DNA of 64,000 nucleotides, from NCBI RefSeq assembly GCF_014529535.1, contig NW_023503370.1, positions 186,001-250,000 of the forward strand. Reading direction: 5' to 3'. Position 1 is the first letter of the stretch. The number at the start of each line of letters is the position of its first letter. Below are positions 26,774 to 36,556 of the stretch, piece after piece. The DNA is from Bradysia coprophila. Lineage: Eukaryota; Arthropoda; Insecta; Diptera; Sciaridae. Under the pieces are notes generated by a model, which saw only the letters and a list, made by a program, of their open reading frames with translations, was not told where the DNA came from and did no database searches. Made by a program: the position numbers and the translations under genes.

Positions 26774-27107
26774 TTTTCTAGAAGTCAATAAACGATAACT
26801 TCTTTTAGACCAAATTTAACTTCCTTTTTTCGGAGATTTTAAACAAAATATTTGTTATGATCACCACTGCTTTTGAGGGGTTTATTTCGGACACTAACGA
26901 TTTCACGTTTTTCTTTCTTTCTTTTTTTACTTAATTAGTTTCTTAGAATTATATCTTTACCTCCACTACTTTCACTTAACCAGTAATAATATTCAAAATA
27001 AAAATTGTTTTAAAAAGAGAGAGACTTTAGTAGTTCACATTCATTCAATTGATGTGCCGTTAAACAAGTACACATCTAAACTAAATCGTTCATACTACTA
27101 CGCCGAG

Positions 27108-27115
27108 CTTTTATA
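27108..27115 (-). promoter_or_regulatory. Likely TATA box of the CYP4G gene
   Basis: TATAAAAG on the minus strand, followed by a locally GC-richer CTCGGCG, about 335 bp upstream of the ATG. It is the only good TATA motif I saw in the 5' flank. The implied start site would be near 27080, with a 5' UTR of about 300 nt or a short UTR intron. Confidence 0.4.
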
Positions 27116-29394
27116 GTCTCATGAGTTTATTCAAATGCGTTTTTCATGCATCCCTCCCTTTGAATGACTTTGAAATAAAATAGAAAAAATATTTTTTATA
27201 TTCCAATTAATTATTCGACTCTATTTGTCCTGGTTAATTAATTTACTTAAATATGAGGTGTTAGAATATTAAAAAAAATAGAAACAACAAAATATTGAAT
27301 ATTAATCTAATATGACGAGTCCGATGCAAGCGCGGATACTAGGAACAAAATCATTGATAGTAATAACAACACAACCAGTAAGAAATGGTACATCATTTTA
27401 GAACATTTCGTTTGTTTTTGAGCTAATGCTTTTGGCGTGAATAAATTACCACTTTTAATTTAGACTATATTGTAACCCAACGTCCTTTTATTATTATATT
27501 TCATTTATTATCAGATATATTGCGATGAATTTTTAGAGCGTTTTGCATTTGAAATTTTAATTCAGCTAATATCATATTCGAACTTTAACATGTTACGCAC
27601 ATTGAATAAAATCTTGCCATTAATTTACGACTATTTATTGTTTCATTGACTGTTTGAGTCCCATTTAAATTATTTTGGCGGTTGGTTGGTTGGATTTTTT
27701 AGTTTATTTTAATATAATTTCTTATAATACGTAACATTGTACGTAAGAGTTTAGCACTGATTGAAAGAAAACTGTAGAATTGCATATCCAAGACATTTGG
27801 TATTATATCAATATAACGATGAAGACTCTTAGTCAAAGTTTCTCCTAACATGCTCTTTAGGAAAATGCTTGGAATCGAAATGTAAAATGTTAGACGAGGG
27901 AATTGAAGGCAGAACTCATATTTTAAGTTTTGAGAGCTTGAAGTGTTCATGACGCGATATCTATTCAACAAACTGAATTTTCTATTAGTTTCTGACAAAT
28001 CTATTACTTTAATTTAGTTCTGTAGTCAAATATTCTTATTGAAATTAATATATTGTAAATGGAACGAAGTGATTTTCCATTCCCAGGACTTCGTACCATC
28101 AAAAACCAACATAGAATTGTAATCAAATTCGTATTTTGACATTTTAAAATTACAATTTCATATCATTTTGTATTACGGTACAAAGTCGTTTCATCTTCCA
28201 TCTCCCAGCTTTCGTTTTAACTTTTCACGTTGGTGTTGTCCTTTCTTGATGGTAGAATTCAGCAGTAGCAAGAGAGCTCTCCGAAAAAAATCTGTTACTC
28301 TGCTTTGTTCTCGGTCAGAACAAACTACAGTTTTATTTGATAATCAATTTTAAGTTCGTTATGTCTACTTGTGAGCGTCTCAAACTCTGTCAGTTTTGAG
28401 AATTAAGACGATATGCATGCATAATAAACTGAGAAATATTTTTTTCATGCTATAGGGTTAAAAATGAGTGAGTTATGATATTTTTCTTGGGTTTTCGACC
28501 CTTTGCATGAAAAGTTGTATACGTATCTGCGGCGGCAGGTAGATCTTAGGCTCTTTCGCTTCGTTCGGACTAAAAGCTCGAGAAATTGTCTTAAATCTGC
28601 CGTCCAGAACAAAATTACCATCATACATACACAAGCGAAAGAATGCAAGCTCATTATAACACGTTCATTTCGACTAAATGTATTAAATTTACGCTTGATG
28701 TGCTTTCAACACTAAAGACATATTCAAGTAACTCAAACATTCACTTAATTGCCTATATCAGCCAATGTTTTTGTTCATTCAAATTTTTGTATACAAATAC
28801 AAATTAATGTCACCATTCAAAATGTTGAACCCTCAACTGAATCCATTTACAACTTAACGAGCGTTACTGTACTTGCCATATGGTTGTTTATTTAGTAACG
28901 GTTCTATAGCTAACGCCTTTATCAACGAAACACAAAACAAATTGAACTTCTTCGTTTAATGGCGATTTGGTAGAATGAAAAAGGTAAAGAGAGTGACTTT
29001 TAACATAAATCGTAACAAATTAACTTGAGATATTCCAAGAACTAGGAGTGGAATGAAAGGCTATGAAGAGAGACAATCGGATAACCAAGGAAGTAAATCA
29101 TCGAGGTAAATAAACATACTGAAGGTAACGCTAATCCGCAAGAACACACGGACCCCTACTTTTGGGTCAATATAATTCTTATAATTTTGGACACAAGTGT
29201 AATTCAATGCAAAACTCAATGGTAAACAATGCAGTTCCAACAACATTATTATGTTGAACGTCACAGTTGCAACTTAACAAATCTTATATTTACTCAAAAC
29301 TTGGGTTCCGTATTCCTTTTCTTGCTATTCTCTGAGGGTTCGCGTTACCTTCAGTATGTTTATATACCTTGATCATACCTTTTAACGTTTTTAT
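27116..29394. other. Intergenic, AT-rich
   Basis: No supported gene. Short frames near 27700 and 28500 have no family resemblance and no splice context. Confidence 0.4.
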
Positions 29395-29715
29395 GTCAAA
29401 GAGTTATTTGTTAGGGTAGGTCGTATTTTCATTTTGTTTTTATTTTAAAAGGCCTGGCCCCAGGCTGTACTTAGAATTGACCAAGGAATCCGAAACAGCT
29501 GAAAAAAAATTCAAAAGTTTTTTTTTCCCTTGCCTCTAGGCTGATTTTGATTTTCGGGGTAGTAGCTTGAAAATGTACACATTGTTGACTGATATCTCGG
29601 GCATTTGGGAACAGAAGGCATTACTGCTAACTGTAGTGAATAGCTGAGGAGTCCAGCTATGAAATACACTAAAAACGTTGTTGACATTCGCCTTCACTCG
29701 GGCAGAGTAACTCTG
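29395..29715 (+). repeat. Dispersed repeat, inverted relative of 44640-44935
   Basis: About 300 bp share blocks such as 'ttctcattttgtttttatttt'-like runs, 'gaattgaccaaggaatccga' and 'gtagtgaatagctgagga' with the opposite strand at 44640-44935. No coding capacity or clear ends. A SINE-like or MITE-like element is possible. Confidence 0.6.
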
Positions 29716-31529
29716 TCAGTGTTCCCGACTAAGACTTTTCGACAAAAAATTTAACTTTATTTGCAAATAAAATCGACAAATCATGCCATAATACGTCGTG
29801 TGAGGTATTTCTGAACAGGTAATCTCATAGAGAATCCATTGCAGAGAAGTTTGTTGAGAACGAGTTGAAAAAACTCTCAGGAGCTCTGCTTTCGAATCCC
29901 AAAGTTGCTAACTTTTTGTAAGAGTGAAAAAGTGCAATGAACTCTGTTGCTTAAGCATTGCTCGTTAGAAAACGTAAGTTCGCTTTGTTTATTCTGAAAA
30001 TTTGTTTTGAATAGAATAAAAGGAATGAACCATTTATGCCAAAGCAAGACAACGAGCTGTTTTGAACAAGACCATTTTATAATATTTACAATTACAAAAA
30101 TCTAGTGAGAAAATTTGTCAGTTAAGGGACCTGACCCACCCAAAAGGTTGGGGCTAGGTTCATGAATAAACTGAAGGAATGTCTAATTGACCTACCAAAT
30201 ATCACAGCTAGGTATGTAAATAAAATTCGTCACGTTTATCTTCAAGCTACGACGTGGATTATTGCCTCAATATCTCGGAGAAATCGTTTCGTTCAACGGT
30301 GACATACATGGATACTCAACTAGATCGAGAAATGATTTCTATTTGTCGATTGGGAAAAGTGCTAACTTATCCTGTTTAGTTCGCTTCCTGGGGACATAAA
30401 AGACGAAAACAGTGAGGTTGTGTTTAAGAATAAACTGAGACAATTCATAAAGTTAATTATTTAAAATCTAAATTCTAGTGAATGAAAAGTAAGAGAATGA
30501 GAAGAATGAGAAATCATCATACGTTATTTACCTAACGCATGCTAAAAAGCTGTTCTAGCGATTGAGAGCCGGGCGCGAGTTCTGGAATCGAATTCGTTTT
30601 TCGCATAAATTAGGAACAACGTTTTTGCTATATGACGTGCGTATATAGCTGATATTACTGATATAAAGCTTTGAAGTTAAGCGATATCTGACGAAGACTG
30701 TCGCTAGTTATAAAGCGCCGCTACCACAACTATTATCACAGTACAATTTTCTTTCAAAATAGCCAAACTAAACTAAAATTAATTAACGGAAGGAAAACGT
30801 ATTGTGTATGCTCTGTCGATCCAATCGATTCCATCAACCCACTGTAAGTGCGTTGATTCCATGCATTTCTTATGAGGATTGGGCATTTGGTCAAAGTACA
30901 GCCAGACGAAAGAATGTAAGATGTTGAAATTTTCCTTTTGTTTCTTTGACCATTTAATTCACTCAACGTTCAATTAATTGCCTATCAATCAATGTTTCCT
31001 TTTTATTCATTTAAATGTCGGTAAATACAAAAAATGTAAATTAATATTTATAACAATTGAAAATGTTTACGAGCGATACTTCTTGCAATACGATTCTAGT
31101 TATTGTATTTTTAATGTAATTCTACAGTTAGCGTAATTTAACAACGAAAAAACAATAGTCGTTTACATTCATTCACTGTTCATAAGAAGGTGAGAGGTCT
31201 TTCTTTATTAAACAGGGTGGGATGTTATTTTGAAACACAGATCCTTCGTTTCCCGCAAAGGAGAGCAACACAATTCACACAAAAGGTAGACTTCGTGTAA
31301 ATTTTATGGATGAGTCGAAGGCGAGTTTAATAACCTCATGCAGAAGCAACAACAACCGTACATTTCATCAATGAAGTATTTTTTCGGTGTCCTCAGCATG
31401 GAAAATATTGTACGTACCTTGGACGAAGAATGAAAAGTCACATTCTCGCGTGATTATTGACCTCGGTTTCGCCTCAGATCATCTAACGTCAGGCTTCTTT
31501 TCTACTTTTCCGTCCTTGTGATGCAATAT
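29716..31529. other. Intergenic with scattered repeats
   Basis: A segment near 30110-30180 ('cccacccaaaagg' region) has a direct relative near 34310-34380. No gene is supported. Confidence 0.35.
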
Positions 31530-31597
31530 ATATTACTATTTTATCACATAAGCGAGACAACAACATAAACCTGAAGTGTAATTTTTGAATTAAACTT

Positions 31598-31860
31598 CTA
31601 GATAAATAACGATTTCGGATATTTGAGCATCTTCAATCGACGAAGAAGTGACTGCACTGGATATTTAGGATTGTATTCCAATTCGGCCTCTGCCAAAGCG
31701 GTTTTCGACGACGGTGACCAGTAAACCGGTTTCAGATCTCGATATACCAGATTCCGTTCGTACAGCTCAAAAAATATTTTCATTTGATTCTGGATGTATG
31801 GTGGATCGAGCGTTCGGCAAATCGCATCATTCCAAGAGGCAAACTCAGTCTTTTACTTAT
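31598..31860 (-). pseudogene. Mitochondrial isoleucyl-tRNA synthetase fragment
   Basis: The minus strand encodes EFASWNDAICRTLDPPYIQN, then KIFFELYERNLVYRDLKPVY, then WSPSSKTALAEAELEYN, followed by a diverging tail to a stop at 31598. This matches the stretch of class I IleRS that follows the Rossmann-fold N-terminus and includes the highly conserved PVYWSPSSKTALAEAE block. IleRS is about 900-1000 residues; only some 85 are here, without HIGH or KMSKS motifs and without a start codon or clear splice sites. It is best read as a captured exon or pseudogene fragment, with the functional gene elsewhere. Confidence 0.8.
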
Positions 31861-31989
31861 TCAGTGCTTGTAGAGCAAAATTTCGGAATTAGGAAGAAAA
31901 AGAGAAAGTAGAAAGCCGCCGTGCGACTAAATGGAATCGTTTCCACCTTCATGTCGTATTTTTAATTAATTAGATTTGCTTCTATCAAA

Positions 31990-32205
31990 CCCAATTATTT
32001 ATTGAAGCGTACAAACAGATTAAAAGCCAAGGGGCGCTGGATGAAGATAAAATCGTTGAAGTGGCACAAGACATTGTCCGGGACAAAATGAAAGAACGGT
32101 TCGAGAGTCGAAGGGAATCCGTCGGACTGGTTAAAAGTTTCGAAGCAGCAACTGAAGAACAGAAAGAGCCGCAAAAGTCGAAAATGGGTGGTCGAAATAG
32201 TAACC
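31990..32205 (+). pseudogene. Coding-like fragment of an unidentified protein
   Basis: An open frame reads QLFIEAYKQIKSQGALDEDK, then VAQDIVRDKMKERFESRRES, then ATEEQKEPQKSKMGG. The charged, helix-rich composition and codon pattern look like real protein, but there is no convincing start or stop of its own; the frame runs on into the tRNA-like sequence. I do not recognise the family. It sits between the IleRS fragment and a tRNA-like sequence, so it may be another captured exon. Confidence 0.4.
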
Positions 32206-32282
32206 GGTGGTTCAGATCGTTGACCGCTTGCTTCATACGCAAGAGGTCTCGGGTTCGAATCTCATTAGGGCGCGTACAGCAA
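32205..32282 (+). repeat. tRNA-like sequence (tRNA-Met pseudogene or SINE head)
   Basis: A CTTGC-TTCATAC-GCAAG anticodon arm with loop anticodon CAT is followed by GGTTCGAATC, matching the pol III B box. An A-box-like TGGTTCAGATCG lies upstream. The T-stem and acceptor stem do not pair well, so a working tRNA is unlikely. A tRNA-derived SINE head or a tRNA pseudogene fits better. Confidence 0.5.
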
Positions 32283-33097
32283 AAATTTTATTTCCAAATT
32301 TCAATTTGATCTCTCATACTTTGCACTCTTCAATTTCAAAAATTAGCATATTATGTTGCTGAATTGCATAAAATACGCGTTTCGAGTTATTATGTATCAT
32401 GAAGCAGTCATTTACATAACAAGGGATGAAACGTTGAAAAGTTCTTTTTTTATTCCAAGTCATGTAATGGATTTAATAGTCGCTGAAAGAAGTGCATGAA
32501 TTATGAAATTTCTACCTAAAATCTTTAAATTATTTTGTTATGCATATCTAGCAACAGCTGGTTTTGCTTCAGCTGCTATGCAATAGAGTGAACATTGAGA
32601 TAGTCAATCTAAAGAAATTAATTAGGTCACAACATCACCCTTTCGGACACGGCTTATCATCTGTAAATGACGAACTCAGATTCCCTTGTTCCCTTGACTG
32701 AAAGTCAGTATCTTACACCAGAAAATACCGAAAAATGTGGGTAACAAAAAGGTTCACTGTGATTCAAAATGTATGAAATGCTGTGAAAAACGTTAAATGT
32801 GGGTAACAAAAAATCGTTGAGGGCACTATAACTTGAGTAATTCTGAACCAATTTGGATGATTCTTTTTTTTAAATACGTGGAATCAGAATCCCGAGGCTA
32901 AGTTCGAAGATGGGGACTTAGGATCTGGATCATAGCCTCAATTAAAAAAGATTACTTTGATGAAATTTGATTTTGTTTGGTAGTGTGGATAAATCAAATA
33001 AGTTTGTTTTCTACGTGCATGAAACTAGTAAGAAGAATAATTTCATCATTCGATGCCCATCTTTTAACGTGTAAACATATCTTGCTAGTGAACTACT

Positions 33098-33252
33098 AAC
33101 ATCTTGATAGTTGACTAACAACTTGATAGTTGACTAACAACTTGATAGTTGACTAACAACTTGATAGTTGACTAACAACTTGATAGTTGACTATCAAATT
33201 CGATAGTTGACTAACAACTTGATAGTTGACTAACAACTTGATAGTTGATTAT
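33098..33252. repeat. 19-bp tandem repeat
   Basis: About eight copies of AACTTGATAGTTGACTAAC, most of them identical, with one variant unit near 33190. It is a minisatellite with near-perfect recent copies inside the inverted-repeat-bounded segment. Confidence 0.9.
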
Positions 33253-33479
33253 AAAGGATTATCATTTATCAAGGATGTAGTTTTTTACTCCCTTTGCAAG
33301 CACATCTTACGCCAGCAAAATGCCTGTTGTCAAATTAGCACACTTTGATTAAAAAGTCTAAGAAATTTTAATAATGAGTTAAGTTTTTGCAGGCAATATA
33401 AGATGAATTATCTCAAATTTCTGAAGATTTTTTTTAATACATGATTAAATGAATCAACGAAAATATTGTAAAAATTTTA

Positions 33480-33970
33480 CGAGTGTGAAGTTTGCGGCCA
33501 GAGCGAAGCGAGTCTGGACATTTTATTCACGATTGAAGGTTTTGTGTATGGGAAGTTATATTCGGGGGATTATTTTTCTCGGTCTACCAATAAATTTCTC
33601 CTTTTACAAATATGTTTAATCCCTTTACCATTATAGAGTCGAAATTGGTACCAATTTACCGAAAATATTGGTAAACTGAGTTATTTTTAACGATGAACCA
33701 AAAACTAATAAAGTTCATTTATTACCATGTGAAGATATATTAAGTACCAGGAACTTCTTTTTTTACGCAAAAGTGCAATCTATCCCACTTTTTTATTTTG
33801 TGAAAAACTCCTCGTTCCAAATTCACAAAACAGACTTCTCATCTACTCTGATGTAACAAAAAGGCAATCAAACAGAATAATAGACAGCTCGTACGAGTGG
33901 GAAGTTTACGGCTAGAGCGAAGCGAGGGCTGTAATCTACACGAGTCATATTTTATTTATGATTTGAGGTT
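33480..33970. repeat. Pair of direct repeats with a GAGCGAAGCGAG core
   Basis: Two related blocks (about 33480-33560 and 33895-33975) share 'gagtgtgaagttt-cggc-agagcgaagcgag' and a following 'ttttattcacgattgaaggtt'-like run. The same GAGCGAAGCG core appears near 43171 and, inverted, near 28555. They probably belong to one dispersed element family. Confidence 0.45.
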
Positions 33971-34232
33971 GATTGAAAATCTTGAAAATTGAAATTGAAA
34001 ATTGAGAGCTCAAAAAGTGGTCAAAAATCATTCCACCTTACGCTCGAAAGAAAAAAAAAATTGTCACATTTTACTGTCATTTGCGTTGAGTTATTAATAT
34101 AGTAAATATATTATGTATTATTACATAGGCGCGGTGTTCGGATGGCACAATTACTTACCTAGAAGAATAATTCAAAAATTACACTTCAGTTCTATCTTGT
34201 TGTCTCGTTTTCGCTTATGTGATAAAATAGAG

Positions 34233-34728
34233 TACACACTTGTCTCGGCTTCTTCGTGACAAGTTAATATTAAATGTGAGAAGTTTTTATGAATGTGTCA
34301 AAAATACATTTAGAAAAGTGTCAGTCAATGGACCTGGCCCGCCCAAAAGGTGGGACCTAGTTTATAATAGCAAAATGAACGGTTAAAACAATGAATTAGC
34401 AGATTTTATCAAGCACCAGGCGATAGTGTAAACAATAGAAGTAAAAGATTTATTAAAGGTTGATAGTGCAATGGAATTTACAATGATCCACTTCGATAAC
34501 TTTGATAACCACCAATTCTTTATATTCTCTATATTCTAACAACAAATGAAATTTAGGAGCATTTGAGTGGAAAAGCGAAAACTTTGTTATTCTGGTTCTT
34601 GCTTCCTTTATTACTAAACATTCCGTATCCAACCCATTTATAGACAGAGATTCGTGGGAGTTTATTTTAGTCATCCTCTGCATATAAAGAAGTGAATAAG
34701 GATCAAAAACCAGAAAGCGTTTGGAAAA
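34233..34728. other. Non-coding between two transposable segments
   Basis: Holds the second copy of the 'cccgcccaaaagg' repeat (about 34310-34380). The 97-codon frame at 34453-34746 has no recognisable similarity and runs into the next element. Confidence 0.35.
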
Positions 34729-34889
34729 GGCCGATGCTAATGACACGCGCGTGCGAATAGTGTATAATAGACTATTCGCAAGCGCCCTAATCTTTGGCTA
34801 GTTAGAAAGTATTAGAATTCTTGTTTATTTTGCATATACAATGTGTTGTAGCACAGCACTGCTACTAGCACGCGCTCACAAAACAAAAC

Positions 34890-35340
34890 GAAGTCATCTA
34901 GTGACTCCTTTTACAAAATGACCGAGTTACAACTAATGATTCCCCCACAAAAAACCATGAAGTCACCTAATGATTCATTTTACAAAACGAAACGAAGTCA
35001 ACAGTGACTTCGTTTACAATATGTCTAAGACACAACTACTGTTCCCTTTTACGAAATAAAACGAAGTCATCTAGTGACTCCTTTTACAAAATGACCGAGA
35101 CACAGCCACTGATTCCTCCTACAAAAGAGAACGAAGTCACCTAGTGATTCCCTTTACAAAATAAACCGAAGTCAAAAGTAACTCCTTTCCCAATATGACT
35201 GAGACACAATTACTGATCCGTTTTACATAATAAAGCTAAGTCATCTAGTGACTCCTTTTACAAAATGACCGAGACACAGCCACTGATAACTTCTACAAAA
35301 GAAAACAAAGTCACCTAGTCACTACTTTTACAAAAACATA
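34890..35340. repeat. Tandem array, about 173-bp unit with shorter sub-repeats
   Basis: The block 'aagtcatctagtgactcc' recurs at about 34891, 35064 and 35238, a period of 173-174 bp. Within each unit the theme 'aagtca...agtgact...tttacaaaa' repeats about every 40-45 bp. It lies inside the 1.45-kb element. Confidence 0.75.
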
Positions 35341-35639
35341 AGCTGCGTCGACCCGTATGAAACACCTATCAGTGTCAAAGCTTCAATCATATTACAATAT
35401 TACACTGTAAAACTGCATCTCTAAATAATTAATGAAAATCGCTTGAAAATGACTCAAAGAAGTGGGCAAAAACACTAAAACCCAATATGGCGGCAGAAAT
35501 TTTATTAGTGCTCTAAAAACAATACCTTTGCTTTACAGTCATACATACCTTTTAAACTAAAATAAAAAAATTCACGAAAATCAGATGAAATTTACACAAG
35601 ATAGAAGCAAAAAAAGTAACTCTAACTTCCGATCCCATC

Positions 35640-35940
35640 ATCCGATATTGACAATTTTTTCCCCTGTTAGGGGAGGTATAGATTTCGTCAGCTGTGCCTA
35701 ACGATGCCATTGGTTGCATAGCTCCGAAGATTTATATGCGAAAAACCAGTCCCCTATAATAGCTCTAATTTTACGATTACGAAACGGGAGCAAAATAGTT
35801 TATCAAAATCTGAATCGATTTACTCAAGTTAGAGCGATGACAAACATTACAGAAGGAACCATTTTTTTTCGTTGATTTCGCATCTCTGGACAACCACGTA
35901 AGGTTTCCCCCTACTCAGGTAATGCCAAATATAACTGAAT
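35640..35940 (-). repeat. Dispersed repeat family, copy 2 (inverted)
   Basis: On the minus strand it matches 605-850, including the 'gagtaggggg-aacct' and 'ggttgtccagagatgc' blocks. It now lies within the 1.45-kb inverted-repeat element. Confidence 0.5.
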
Positions 35941-35970
35941 ACTACATCTTCAGAATTGCTCCGATTATAC

Positions 35971-36170
35971 ACTAATCGCACGCGCGTGCGAATAGTCTAT
36001 TAAACACTAATCGCACGCGCGTGCGAATAGTCTATTAAACATTAATCGCACGCGCGTGCGAATAGTCTATTAAACACTAATCGCACGCGCGTGCGAATAG
36101 TCTATTAAACACTAATCGCACGCGCGTGCGAATAGTCTATTATACACTAATCGCACGCGCGTGCCATTAG
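35971..36170. repeat. 35-bp tandem array of a GC-rich palindrome
   Basis: Six copies start at 35971, 36006, 36041, 36076, 36111 and 36146. Each contains the perfect 14-bp palindrome CGCACGCGCGTGCG followed by AATAGTCTATTAAAC. The unit is the same sequence as the ends of the surrounding element, so the tip has been amplified in tandem. Confidence 0.92.
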
Positions 36171-36556
36171 TCACTTCGTTTGGAAAACGACGATTTCAGC
36201 CAGCGCATGAGCTAAAGTTTAGTGAAAATGTGAACAAGATTTTGATGAATGACTTTCACTGTGAACTGTAAGAGGTAAGAAGAAAGAATCCGACAAGCAT
36301 ATTCATTAAAATTTTTGATTTATTTTCGCATTTCGGTTAGGGCGTAATATGCTTATGCTCAACAATAAAAAATAGAAGAAAAAAAAATGATTAATTTCAA
36401 TATTAGAACTTGCATTCAAAATGCTATATCGCTAAATCATAAAGTCGAATCAACAAACAGACAAATTATTTTGATCAGACGCCTGACATCATAATGACGA
36501 CACCATTTTCCCGAAATTGTTGATTTCAAATGCCAAATTTGTCCGGTACAGCAACC

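Larger units (their letters stand above)
31530..34232. mobile_element. Inverted-repeat-bounded segment carrying gene fragments
   Basis: The left arm (about 31530-31612) and right arm (about 34147-34232) are inverted copies. They share 'ttttatcacataagcga', 'gacaacaa', 'ctgaagtgtaatttttgaat' and a final 'ttctag-taa-taa'. Between them lie a mitochondrial isoleucyl-tRNA synthetase fragment that begins where the left arm ends, a second coding-like fragment, a tRNA-like sequence and a 19-bp tandem array. That is the make-up of a Pack-type transposon that captured host exons, but no transposase or target duplication is visible. The element call is an inference. Confidence 0.4.
34718..36187. mobile_element. 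1.45-kb inverted-repeat element with CGCACGCGCGTGCG palindromes
   Basis: The element (about 34729-36176) is flanked by the 11-bp direct repeat CGTTTGGAAAA (34718-34728 and 36177-36187). Its ends are inverted copies: 'CTAATGACACGCGCGTGCG' on the left and the reverse complement of 'CGCACGCGCGTGCCATTAG' on the right. Inside are an array of a roughly 173-bp unit (34890-35340), a diverged dispersed repeat (35640-35940), and six 35-bp copies of the end sequence (35971-36170). It has no transposase frame, so it would depend on proteins made elsewhere. Confidence 0.65.

Noticed and set aside
32205-32282. Functional tRNA-Met gene
   Set aside because: Anticodon arm and B box are good, but the acceptor and T stems do not pair.
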